Part shown: one piece after another, positions 42,865 to 51,034 of the stretch
Layout of the letters: every line of letters begins with the position of its first letter
Numbering within the stretch: the stretch's first letter is position 1
Assembly: GCA_035292605.1 (NCBI GenBank)
Contig: DATDPT010000004.1
Location: forward strand, 1-63,262
DNA: 63,262 nucleotides
Reading direction: 5' to 3'
Source of the DNA: JALYNX01 sp035292605
GTDB lineage: Bacteria > Actinomycetota > Acidimicrobiia > Spongiisociales > ZC4RG35
The notes under the pieces: model-generated
What the model was told of the DNA's origin: nothing
The model's input: only the letters and a program-made list of their open reading frames with translations
Databases searched by the model: none
Program-made: the position numbers and the translations under genes

Positions 42865-44151
42865 ATGTCAGGGGTGATCATGGCTTCCGGCCCCTTCTTG
42901 GGACCCGACGGCAGCTACGAGGAGCGGCGGGTCCGAGAGCTGCGGCGTTGGAAGCGACGTGCCAACGGGTTCCTCTTCGGGGCGCTGGTCGTCTTCCTGA
43001 TCAGCCATTTCGTGGGTGACGAGAACGGTGTCAACGGTTGGATCAGAGCGGCTTCCGAAGCTGCGCTGATTGGCGGGATTGCCGATTGGTTCGCCGTTAC
43101 CGCCCTGTTTCGCCACCCACTGGGCATTCCCATTCCGCACACCGCCCTGATCCCCAAGGGCAAGGACGAGATCGGGCGGGGACTGGCCGAGTTCGTGCAA
43201 CAGAACTTCTTGGACCCGACCAATCTCCGTCAGTGGCTCACCAACGCCGAAATCACGGGGCGGGTGGCTGTCTGGCTCGACTCCTCGGATCACTCGGCCT
43301 TGGCCGCACGTCGCAGCATCGAGACCGCGGCCACCATCGCCGAGTCAATCGACGACGAACAGGTGGCTTCGGTGGTCACCCAGGCCACTCTCGACTGGAT
43401 GCGACAGACGCCGGTCACCCCTCTCATCTCCCTGGTCGTCGACGCCTGGTTGAAGGACGGCCGGACTCGAGAGTCGATCGAAGCCGCCCTGAGGGGAATC
43501 GAAGTCCTCCTGGTCGACAATCTTCCCTACTTCAGGGAGAGCTTTGCCCGGTCCGCACCCTGGTGGGTCCCGTCGTGGGCGGGAGGCCTCATCTTCGAGC
43601 GGATCATCGCCTCGTTCCGAATCCTGGTCGACGATATGGCATCCGACCCCAGGCATCTCATCCGTGCAGACATCGACCAGATGCTGGCGAAGTTCGCCGA
43701 CCGCCTACGCAACTCGGCCGATCTTGCCGAACGCATCGAGGAATCGAAGCTGCGAATCCTCGACTCCCCAGAGCTGGCGGCAGCGGTTCATTCGCAGTGG
43801 CAGCTTCTCCATGAGAGCCTCGAGCGCGCTGCGGGCAAACCCAGCTCCGAGCTCGAGCAGAGGCTGACGGAGCTGATCCAATGGTGGGCACGTCGGGCCC
43901 TCGAGGACGCCCCTCTCCGGAGGAGAATCGACGGCTGGATCGCTCAGTCCGCCGAGCGTCTCGCCCACCGGTGGGACGACGAGGTCATCGGGCTGATCGA
44001 GGCCACCGTGGCCGGATGGGACCCCACCGAGATCTCTCATCGTCTCGAACTGCAGCTGGGTCGCGATCTCCAATTCGTCCGGATCAACGGCACAGTGGTC
44101 GGAGGCCTGGTGGGCATCGCAATCCACGCCCTGCTTCTCCTGGTCGGCTGA
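42865..44151 (+). CDS. DUF445 membrane-associated protein
   Basis: 428 residues of the DUF445 (YjiN/YheB) family. A near N-terminal helix (NGFLFGALVVFLISHFV) and ALIGGIADWFAVTALFRHPL followed by IPIPHTALIPKGKDEIGRGL are the diagnostic segment. A long helical region spans about 100-390, and a C-terminal helix (VVGGLVGIAIHALLLLVG) returns to the membrane. Function is unknown; the shape suggests an envelope scaffold. Start ATG 42865, with ATG 42880 in frame shortly after. The 3' end is convergent with the histidine kinase gene. Confidence 0.85.
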   Translation: MSGVIMASGPFLGPDGSYEERRVRELRRWKRRANGFLFGALVVFLISHFVGDENGVNGWIRAASEAALIGGIADWFAVTALFRHPLGIPIPHTALIPKGKDEIGRGLAEFVQQNFLDPTNLRQWLTNAEITGRVAVWLDSSDHSALAARRSIETAATIAESIDDEQVASVVTQATLDWMRQTPVTPLISLVVDAWLKDGRTRESIEAALRGIEVLLVDNLPYFRESFARSAPWWVPSWAGGLIFERIIASFRILVDDMASDPRHLIRADIDQMLAKFADRLRNSADLAERIEESKLRILDSPELAAAVHSQWQLLHESLERAAGKPSSELEQRLTELIQWWARRALEDAPLRRRIDGWIAQSAERLAHRWDDEVIGLIEATVAGWDPTEISHRLELQLGRDLQFVRINGTVVGGLVGIAIHALLLLVG

Positions 44152-44160
44152 GACCGGACG

Positions 44161-45363
44161 TCAGGCGGTTCGAGCCGCCGAGTGGTCGAGGGGAAGCGTC
44201 AACTCGAAGATGCTCTCACCGTTCTCGTAGCTGTAGGTGAGAGTTCCTCCCATGAGCTCGGCGAGGGTGCGCGATATGTGAAGCCCGAGGCCGAGCGATG
44301 GGGCAAGCCCAAGGGGTTGTTCTCCGCGGGTGTAGGCATCGAATACCCGGGGCCGGAGCTCCTCTGGGATTCCGGGGCCGTCGTCGACCACCATCAGGGA
44401 TCCGAGCCCGGGTTGGGCGTCGACGTTCACGTTGATCTGGGGTCCTCCGTAGCGGAGGGCGTTGGAGATCAGGTTGCGGACTATCTGGCGAACTCTCGCC
44501 GGGTCTCCGGCACAGCGCACGGTGTCGTTGGAGAGTCTGACCACCTTGCGTGACCCGGGGTCCAGACTCTCCAATGCCTGCGCTGCCTGGGCCCGCATGT
44601 CCACCGAGACGGTGGTGACCTGGAGTTGTCCCATGTCGGCTTTCGCGGCGACGAGGAGGTCGTCGACGATGTTGGTCAGGTCCGCACTCTGTTGCACCAG
44701 GAGGCCCATCATCTCGTGACGGTCGGCCTGAGTGAGCTCGGATGAGTCATAGAGAAGCCGGGCGAAACCCACGATGGAGGACAACGGCGTACGAATCTCG
44801 TGAGAGACCGAGGCAATCAGCTGATCCTTGGACGCGACTAGTTGTTCCTTGGCGTCGAGGATGCGCTCGAGGTCGTTTTGAGCCGATCGGAGATCGGTCA
44901 CATCGAGATCTACGATCACGATCCGGTCCCACAGGGGTTGGTCTGCGTCGATCAGCGCCTTCCAGTGGGAGCGAACGGTCACCTGACCCAACAGCGTCGG
45001 GGCGGTGTGCTCTCTGACTATCGAGGTGATGCCGTAGAAGGGGGCCGTGAATTGCTGGATCAGGGTCTCGCGCAAGGCCGGGTAGGTGATGCTCGAGAAA
45101 TGGCGATCCCTCAGGTCGGGGGCGTCAGGGGAGTGAGGCGAGCCGTAGAGCCGGATCCACTCCGGGCTGGCGGCGATGGCTCTGGGGAGAGTGAGACACT
45201 CCGTCAGCAGGGCATCATCGGCGAGCAACCGCTCGCGGACCAGGTCTCCGCCCATACCGGAGAAGCGCTCGATGATCGGTGTGTAATCCGCAACCAGCAC
45301 GGGGACCGGAAAAGCAGACACCATGAGGCCGACCTCGGATGAACCCGGGAGATGTGTTTGCAT
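44161..45363 (-). CDS. Sensor histidine kinase with N-terminal PAS-like domain
   Basis: About 400 residues. The N-terminal 180 residues are a soluble PAS-like sensor (AFPVPVLVADYTPIIERFSGM, VDLDVTDLRSAQNDLERIL). A HisKA domain follows with the phosphorylated His in IASVSHEIRTPLSSIVGFAR, then the HATPase domain with N box VRNLISNALRYGG, G1 VVDDGPGIP and G2 LGLGLHISRTLAELMGG. There is no membrane segment, so it should sense a cytoplasmic signal. No response regulator is adjacent, making it an orphan kinase. ATG 45363 is taken as start; TTG 45381 is also in frame. Confidence 0.9.
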   Translation of the reverse strand: MQTHLPGSSEVGLMVSAFPVPVLVADYTPIIERFSGMGGDLVRERLLADDALLTECLTLPRAIAASPEWIRLYGSPHSPDAPDLRDRHFSSITYPALRETLIQQFTAPFYGITSIVREHTAPTLLGQVTVRSHWKALIDADQPLWDRIVIVDLDVTDLRSAQNDLERILDAKEQLVASKDQLIASVSHEIRTPLSSIVGFARLLYDSSELTQADRHEMMGLLVQQSADLTNIVDDLLVAAKADMGQLQVTTVSVDMRAQAAQALESLDPGSRKVVRLSNDTVRCAGDPARVRQIVRNLISNALRYGGPQINVNVDAQPGLGSLMVVDDGPGIPEELRPRVFDAYTRGEQPLGLAPSLGLGLHISRTLAELMGGTLTYSYENGESIFELTLPLDHSAARTA

Positions 45364-45452
45364 CAGTGTGAGTATCGACAACCGACCCCGACCGCTTTAC
45401 CTGGGCCATGACCGATGGTTGTCGCCAGGCCGGGGAGTGGGGCGGGAGTGAC

Positions 45453-45908
45453 CTATCCCAACACTTGTCTCGCCATGACCAGGTCGTACTCCTCGAAACC
45501 TTCGCTGAAGGTGGCGTATAGGGAGGCCAGCTCATCACTGCCATCGGGGGAGTGGCCAATCTGCCGACGCAGACCGACCAGTCTGGTCAAGGCTTGGAGC
45601 TCGATCAGGTGACGCCCTCCAGTGTTCGCCCCCCGGATCGCGGTCAGATAGGCCTCCTCGGCTCCGGCGAGGTCAGGCTGGGGAAGCATCCTGAGGAAGT
45701 CACCCTTGAGCACCCGGAATTCGGGTGAGACCTCCTCATGGGGCCCCCCGAGTCCGATGGCCTCCTCGATCAATACCAGGGCCTGCTCGGGCCGGCCGGC
45801 CAAGGCGTGGACCAGACCGCGAAAACTGAGGATCAGCGGCCAGGGCCTCGGCCGGCGACAGGTCCTTGACGGTTTGTGAGACCAGAACTTCATCCCCCGG
45901 TCAGATTC
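45453..45908 (-). pseudogene. Remnant of a cyclase/TPR regulator, internally deleted
   Basis: One frame (45453-about 45850) encodes TPR-like sequence ending in LYATFSEGFEEYDLVMARQVLG, the usual C terminus of large cyclase-ATPase proteins. Just upstream, in a different frame, the minus strand reads DEVLVSQTVKDLSPAEAL, the conserved end of a class III cyclase domain (normally GGQILVSQTV-DL), preceded by an in-frame TGA. Cyclase end and TPR end are thus juxtaposed with the roughly 800-residue middle missing and the frame shifted. A 146-codon open frame exists from 45893, but I do not regard it as a functional gene. Confidence 0.65.
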
Positions 45909-45995
45909 GGATAATCGGCGCGTTACCCGGGCCCCTTAGGTTCTCCTACATCGGGTATGACTGCACGAAACACAACGAGCGAAAGGAGGGCGCAG

Positions 45996-47654
45996 ATGGC
46001 CCTGCTCACCAAGTCACGGAGAAGGCACCTTCTCGGGGCACTCATCGTCGTGACAATGACGATTCCCATGCTCGCCGCCGAAGCGAGCCACCGCGGCTTC
46101 ACCACCGATTCCACGCCGATGATGGTGGGCGACTCGGTCAACACCAGCCAGGGCTGGAAGGTCTCACCACTCCTCACCGTCGGCGAGATCTCCGCGAGCG
46201 GACAGTCGGTGAACGCAAACCAGCTCGGCTACGAGATCCCGGGAGTCCTCGACGGCATCGGCGCCTTCAAACTCAACAAGCACACGGTCCGGGTGCTGAT
46301 CAATCACGAGCTCGGGGTGGGGAGTGGATCCGCCTTCCAACTCGCCAACGGGCTCTCCTTGAACGGATCCCGGATCAGCTACGTGGACATCGATCGCAAC
46401 ACCCGCAAGGTGCTGGGAGGCGGGCTCGCCTTCGACACCATCTACGGTCGTGACGGGACCATTGTCGACGAGCTGACCGACCTCGACTACGGAGGTCTCA
46501 ATCGTTTCTGTTCCGGTTCCTACTGGCCGGCCAACCTGTTCGGGCATGGTCGGGGATTCGCCGACCCGATCTACCTCACCAACGAGGAGCAATCGAGCGC
46601 GTTCGGAGGCCCCGGCGGAAGCTATTGGGCCCTCGATCCCGCCACCAACACCTTGTATGGATTGCCCGACCTGGGCCGGGGCTCGTGGGAGAACGCCACT
46701 CTGCTAGATACCGGACGCAGGGACACCATCGCCTTGCTTCTGGCGGACGATCATGGCGCCAGCTCGGACCCGGTGGCATTCGCCGCCAACCCGGCGCCTC
46801 CTCTCTACTTGTACGTCGGGAAGAAAGTAAGGGACGGAACCTTCCCCGAGCGCAATGGGCTGGTCGGCGGCCAGCTCTACGTGTGGAAGACGACGAGCGG
46901 CGCCACCAACCCCAGCGAGGGCTTCAACGGGAGCGGCGACGTCGAGACCGGCTATTGGGAACCGCTCAACATCAACATGGGTGCCGGCGACGGCTACACC
47001 GCCGACGGCTACGCCACCGACGCCACCTTGCGCAAGGGGGCAGTGGCCGTGGGCGCATTCCAGTTCTCACGTCCCGAAGACCTGGCCACCAATCCCAAGG
47101 ATGGGACCCAAGCAGTGATGGCCTCGACCGGGCGTGCCGGCATCCTCGGTAACTCCGATGTCTGGGGCAGCACTTATCTGATCGATGTCGACTTCGACTT
47201 CGACGAGGGTGTCTTCGACCCGGCTGGTAGCGGGACCGAACTCACCGTTCTCTACGACGGGGACGATCCGGACAAGATGCAAGCCGGGCTGCGCAGCCCC
47301 GACAACCTCGACTGGGCCGATGACCGCCGCATCTACGTCCAGGAGGACGACTCGGCCGGCTTCGCTGCCTTCGAGGCCTCGATGTGGCGGCTGAACCCGA
47401 GGAGCCCGGGGTCGGCAACCCGGATCCTGGAGATAGACCGGAGTGCCGTCCCGACCGGGCAAACCGACGGGAACCCAGGCGACGTCGGCAACTGGGAGTC
47501 GTCGGGCGTGCTCGACGTCACCTCGTTGTTCAGGACCAGGAGGGGTGAAACCCTGCTCATACTCGACGTTCAGGCCCACAGCCTCACCGACGGGCTCATC
47601 GCCAGTGCCGGCCTGGTCGAGGGTGGCCAACTGTTGTTTGCCTCGCATCGTTAG
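45996..47654 (+). CDS. PhoX-family (DUF839) secreted protein with Tat-type signal
   Basis: 552 residues from ATG 45996, which has AAAGGAGG just upstream. The signal peptide starts with a twin-arginine-like SRRRHLLGALIV and ends near AEASH, so export in the folded state is likely. VLINHELGVGSGS, the central GGPGGSYWALDPATNTLYGL region, QFSRPEDLATNPKDGTQAVM and LRSPDNLDWADDRRIYVQED are the beta-propeller motifs of the PhoX/DUF839 family, known for calcium/iron-dependent alkaline phosphatase. Some relatives are not phosphatases, so activity is probable rather than shown. A strong terminator follows. Confidence 0.82.
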   Translation: MALLTKSRRRHLLGALIVVTMTIPMLAAEASHRGFTTDSTPMMVGDSVNTSQGWKVSPLLTVGEISASGQSVNANQLGYEIPGVLDGIGAFKLNKHTVRVLINHELGVGSGSAFQLANGLSLNGSRISYVDIDRNTRKVLGGGLAFDTIYGRDGTIVDELTDLDYGGLNRFCSGSYWPANLFGHGRGFADPIYLTNEEQSSAFGGPGGSYWALDPATNTLYGLPDLGRGSWENATLLDTGRRDTIALLLADDHGASSDPVAFAANPAPPLYLYVGKKVRDGTFPERNGLVGGQLYVWKTTSGATNPSEGFNGSGDVETGYWEPLNINMGAGDGYTADGYATDATLRKGAVAVGAFQFSRPEDLATNPKDGTQAVMASTGRAGILGNSDVWGSTYLIDVDFDFDEGVFDPAGSGTELTVLYDGDDPDKMQAGLRSPDNLDWADDRRIYVQEDDSAGFAAFEASMWRLNPRSPGSATRILEIDRSAVPTGQTDGNPGDVGNWESSGVLDVTSLFRTRRGETLLILDVQAHSLTDGLIASAGLVEGGQLLFASHR

Positions 47655-47679
47655 GGCCTCCTCCAGCGAGCAACCACCG

Positions 47680-47713
47680 AAAGGGCCCCGGCATCGCCAT
47701 GCCGGGGCCCTTT
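47680..47713. terminator. Strong intrinsic terminator hairpin
   Basis: A perfect 15-bp stem (47680-47694 with 47699-47713) and CGCC tetraloop ends in TTT, 25 bases past the PhoX stop. The symmetric A3/T3 ends let it serve the convergent dinB gene (stop at 47769) as well. Confidence 0.92.
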
Positions 47714-47768
47714 GCGAGGACGGTGGGCTCGCCCTCCCGTCGTGCCAGAAGCCGACTCGAAGAGATCG

Positions 47769-48956
47769 TCAGTCCGGGAGCAGCGGCACTGTCAGGCCTT
47801 GGTCCCTGCCGAGCAACACCGCCCGGGTGACGGCGGCGGATCCGAATCGGGCGTGGACGTCGTCAAGGGCTTCATCGAGGGCATTGCCGGCTTCACGATC
47901 GAAAGGCAGCACCATCTGAACCGCGGCATCGTCGAGGTTGGCCAACGCGATCCCGATCAGGGTGAGACCTTGGTCCCTGATGATTGGCATTGCATCCGCC
48001 AGCAATCCGCGAAGGGCGGCAAGGATGCTCTGGGTGTGAGCGGTGGCTCGAGGGAACGTGTGCGACCGGGTCGCCCGAGAGAAGTCGGCGAAGCGCAGTC
48101 GGAGCACCACAGTCCTTCCGGTCCGACCCGCGGTGCGGAGGCGACGGGTCACTCGGTCTACCAATCCGATCAGGATGGCATCGAGGTCCTCTGGTGACCT
48201 CGGCGAGCGACCCAGCGCGCGTTGGGAACCGATCGAGCGCCGCCGGCGGCCCACATGAAGTGGTCGGGGATCACGGTTGTGGGCCAATGCATGAAGATGT
48301 CGGCCGGAGGCTGGGCCGAGCATGGCGACCAGGCTGGTCTCGGTCAGTTGTGCGATCTCACCGACGGTGGTGATTCCCCGGTCATGCAGCTTGGTGGCAG
48401 TCACCTTGCCCACCCCCCAGACCCGTTCCACCGGGAGCGGGTGGAGAAAGTCCAGCTCGCTCCCGGGCGGCACCACCAGGAGCCCATTGGGCTTGGCCAC
48501 TCCGCTCGCCACCTTGGCCAAGAACTTGGTGCGAGCCACCCCAATCGTGATCGGCAGGCCTACCTGCTCCAGCACCTGGCGCCGGAGCCGTCGGGCGATC
48601 TCGGTGGGGGAGCCCGAGACCCGCCTCAGCCCACCGACGTCGAGGAAGGCCTCGTCGATGGACACCCCTTCTACCAGCGGCGTCGTGTCATTGAACACCT
48701 CGAACACCGCCTTGCTTGCCTCGGAGTAGGCCGAGATCCTGGGCTCGACCACGATCGCCTGCGGGCAGAGCCGACGAGCGAGGGCACCGCCCATCGCAGT
48801 CCGAACGCCAGACGCCCTCGCCTCGTAACTGGCCGCCAGCACCACTCCCGACCCGACGATCACGGGGCGGGAGCGCAGTCGAGGATCATCACGCTGCTCC
48901 ACCGCCGCGTAGAAGGCGTCGAGATCGGCGTGCAGGATCGACGCATCATGTCGCAC
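47769..48956 (-). CDS. dinB: DNA polymerase IV (Y-family, DinB)
   Basis: 395 residues from GTG 48956. ILHADLDAFYAAVEQRDDP holds the first catalytic Asp and steric gate, VSIDEAFLDV the second acidic pair, ITIGVARTKFLAKVAS the thumb start, and VWGVGKVTATKLHDRGI the helix-hairpin-helix. The little-finger domain spans about 240-350 (LRLRFADFSRATRSHTF). It copies past DNA lesions with low fidelity. No clear C-terminal beta-clamp peptide of the QxxLPLF type is seen, although MVLPFDR is close. A LexA-type box and -10 element directly abut the start codon, so expression should be SOS-induced from a leaderless mRNA. Confidence 0.92.
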   Translation of the reverse strand: MRHDASILHADLDAFYAAVEQRDDPRLRSRPVIVGSGVVLAASYEARASGVRTAMGGALARRLCPQAIVVEPRISAYSEASKAVFEVFNDTTPLVEGVSIDEAFLDVGGLRRVSGSPTEIARRLRRQVLEQVGLPITIGVARTKFLAKVASGVAKPNGLLVVPPGSELDFLHPLPVERVWGVGKVTATKLHDRGITTVGEIAQLTETSLVAMLGPASGRHLHALAHNRDPRPLHVGRRRRSIGSQRALGRSPRSPEDLDAILIGLVDRVTRRLRTAGRTGRTVVLRLRFADFSRATRSHTFPRATAHTQSILAALRGLLADAMPIIRDQGLTLIGIALANLDDAAVQMVLPFDREAGNALDEALDDVHARFGSAAVTRAVLLGRDQGLTVPLLPD

Positions 48957-48992
48957 CGAACGTATGTTCGCTCCGGCGAGGGCGGATGGCAA
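48957..48992 (-). promoter_or_regulatory. LexA-type SOS box over the dinB promoter
   Basis: CGAACGTATGTTCG (48957-48970) fits the mycobacterial-type LexA consensus CGAACRNRYGTTYG on both strands. On the minus strand a -35 TTGCCA (48992-48987), 17-nt spacer and -10 GAACAT (48969-48964) put the start of transcription at the GTG 48956, with the box covering the -10. Confidence 0.85.
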
Positions 48993-49095
48993 GCGTGGAG
49001 AGCATGATCGACCTAAGTTGGGGCCAGGGCGGGGCATTGGGCGCACCGCACAGATGGGTGGAATGTCGAGTGCCACCCGAGAGAAGGAGGTTCTG

Positions 49096-50013
49096 ATGAT
49101 CTATGCCGCCATCATCCTGGCCGTCGCAGGGCTGTTCCTCTGGATCAGGAGATGGCCTGATCCGGACATGGACAGACTCTTGAGAAGAATCGGAATGGTT
49201 GGGGTGGTCGTTGGCCCAATTCTGGTTTTGGCCTCGACGCTGACGATCGTCGCCCCCGGCGAAGTGGCCGTTCCGGTGCTCTTCGGTGCAGCCCAGCCAC
49301 CGCTGGAAGAGGGTTTTCACCTGCGAAATCCGTTCGCTTCGGTGCGGGCGCTCTCGGTTCGAACTCAGGAATCGACTTACTCGGACACTCTTGGTGAAGG
49401 AGAACAATCCGATAGAGCGGATGCGATCACCGCGGTGTCCCTGGAGAATGCGGCGGTAAGGGTCGAGATCACCATTCTGTGGCATCTCGTCGGATCGGAG
49501 GCATCAAAGGTCTACCGCGCTCTTGGCACCGGCTATCGGGATGTGATTGTGCGTCCAGTATCTCGATCAGCGGTCCGCGACTGCATCTCCCAATATCGAT
49601 TCGAGTTGGCTCGTACTTCGCAACGCCCTGACGTCGAGCGCTGCATCGAGGAGTCACTCACCGGAGAATTCGTGCCGCGTGGCCTTGCGGTCGATGGTAT
49701 CCAGTTGCGTGACATCGCCGCCACGCCAGAGCTGCAGGCATCAATCGAGGCGAAATTGCAGGCCGAGCAGGACGCCCAGCGAGCCCAGTTCCGCCAGGAT
49801 CAAGCACGGATCGATGCTGCAACCAGAGTCATCACGGCGGGGGCGGAGGCAGAGGCGAACCAACTGATCGCGGAGTCTCTGACGCCGGACCTCCTGCAGC
49901 TTCGGATCGTGGAGGCTCTGGGCGACAATGCGATCGTCTATCTGCTGGGCAGCGAGGGCCCGACACCGGTGATCCCCTTGCCCACCCCGGAGAATTCCGG
50001 CGCTCTTCCCTGA
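49096..50013 (+). CDS. SPFH/prohibitin-family membrane protein
   Basis: 305 residues from ATG 49096, preceded by AAGGAGG. Two N-terminal helices (AAIILAVAGLFLWI and IGMVGVVVGPILVLASTL) anchor it, followed by the SPFH domain: VAPGEVAVPVLFGAAQPPLEEGFHLRNPFA, VRVEITILWHLV, VIVRPVSRSAVRDCISQY. Then comes a helical coiled-coil region (SIEAKLQAEQDAQRAQFRQD) rich in Ala/Glu. Such proteins form ring-shaped microdomain scaffolds that stabilise membrane proteases. It is divergent from dinB; the LexA box lies about 126 bases upstream and could affect it, but no matching promoter is evident. Confidence 0.88.
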   Translation: MIYAAIILAVAGLFLWIRRWPDPDMDRLLRRIGMVGVVVGPILVLASTLTIVAPGEVAVPVLFGAAQPPLEEGFHLRNPFASVRALSVRTQESTYSDTLGEGEQSDRADAITAVSLENAAVRVEITILWHLVGSEASKVYRALGTGYRDVIVRPVSRSAVRDCISQYRFELARTSQRPDVERCIEESLTGEFVPRGLAVDGIQLRDIAATPELQASIEAKLQAEQDAQRAQFRQDQARIDAATRVITAGAEAEANQLIAESLTPDLLQLRIVEALGDNAIVYLLGSEGPTPVIPLPTPENSGALP

Positions 50014-50026
50014 GTGAACCCGATGA

Positions 50027-51034
50027 TCACCAGTGTGGTGAATACGACATCAGGGTTCGCATGTAGTTGGCTCGCTCGAAGGCCGATGGGTCGGCGACCG
50101 CAGCCTGGCTGACGGAGCCTTTGGCCTGCTCCAGGGACTGATAACCCTTGTCCGCGAGCCAGGTTTCCAGACCCTCCACCGTTTCACGCAATCGCTCCGG
50201 TCCGTGTCTGAGCAGGGACGAGGCCATCATCGTGACGTCGGCGCCCGCCAAGACCAGCTTGGCCGCCTCTTCGGCCCCGGCCACTCCGGTTGTCGCCGCC
50301 AACGAGCCCGCGATCCGTCCGTGGAGGATGGCGATCCAGCGGAGCACTAGACGAAGCTCGGCCGGAGTGGACAGGATCAGGTTGGGAACCACCTCCAATT
50401 GATTGAGGTCTATGTCCGGCTGGTAGAAGCGGTTGAAGATGACGAGACCGTCGGCCCCGGCGCTGATCAAGCGAGTGGCCATGTTCGCCATTGAAGAGAA
50501 GAAAGGCCCAACCTTCACCGCCAGGGGCACCTCGACTGTTCGCCTGACCAACTCGACCAAACTGAGATACTGATGTTCCACCTGGTCACCCGTGAGGGCT
50601 GGGTCGGCGGCGATCAGGTAGATGTTGAGCTCGAGAGCATCGATTCCCTCGTCGGCCAGGATCTTGGCGTAGAGGGCCCAGCCGCCAGTTGTGGTGCCGT
50701 TGAGACTGGCTATCACCGGCACCTTCAGTTCGTTCTTGGCTGCCCGGATCAGCTCGAGGTACCGGGTGGGTCCGGTGTTGTAGTCGTCCAAATCGGGGAG
50801 ATACCCGTCGGCTGCTTCCGCAAAGGAGTCCTTGGCCCACTCCAAGCCCATGTGCACCGCCATCGCCTCATGCTCGACCTGCTCTTCGAAAAGCGACGGC
50901 AGCACGACCGCCGATGCTCCTGCCTCCTCCAGGCGAAGGAGATGATCGATGTCGGCGGTTACCGGCGACGCCGAGGGCACTATGGGATGGGCGAGGGTCA
51001 TGCCCAGGTAGTTGGTACGCAGGTCGACAGTCAT
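50027..51034 (-). CDS. Dihydroorotate-dehydrogenase-like FMN protein (PreA-like)
   Basis: 335 residues of a TIM-barrel FMN oxidoreductase. LRTNYLGMTLAHPIVPSASP is the N-terminal strand of class 1 DHODs, VPVIASLNGTTTGGW and LELNIYLIAAD the active-site strands, and VPLAVKVGPFFSSMA and GADGLVIFNRFYQPDIDL the flavin-binding parts. The base in true DHODs is not obvious, so pyrimidine synthesis is unlikely. Its start overlaps the end of the pyruvate:ferredoxin oxidoreductase gene by 4 bases (ATGA). This suggests it receives electrons from ferredoxin or acts with the oxidoreductase. Confidence 0.85.
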   Translation of the reverse strand: MTVDLRTNYLGMTLAHPIVPSASPVTADIDHLLRLEEAGASAVVLPSLFEEQVEHEAMAVHMGLEWAKDSFAEAADGYLPDLDDYNTGPTRYLELIRAAKNELKVPVIASLNGTTTGGWALYAKILADEGIDALELNIYLIAADPALTGDQVEHQYLSLVELVRRTVEVPLAVKVGPFFSSMANMATRLISAGADGLVIFNRFYQPDIDLNQLEVVPNLILSTPAELRLVLRWIAILHGRIAGSLAATTGVAGAEEAAKLVLAGADVTMMASSLLRHGPERLRETVEGLETWLADKGYQSLEQAKGSVSQAAVADPSAFERANYMRTLMSYSPHW

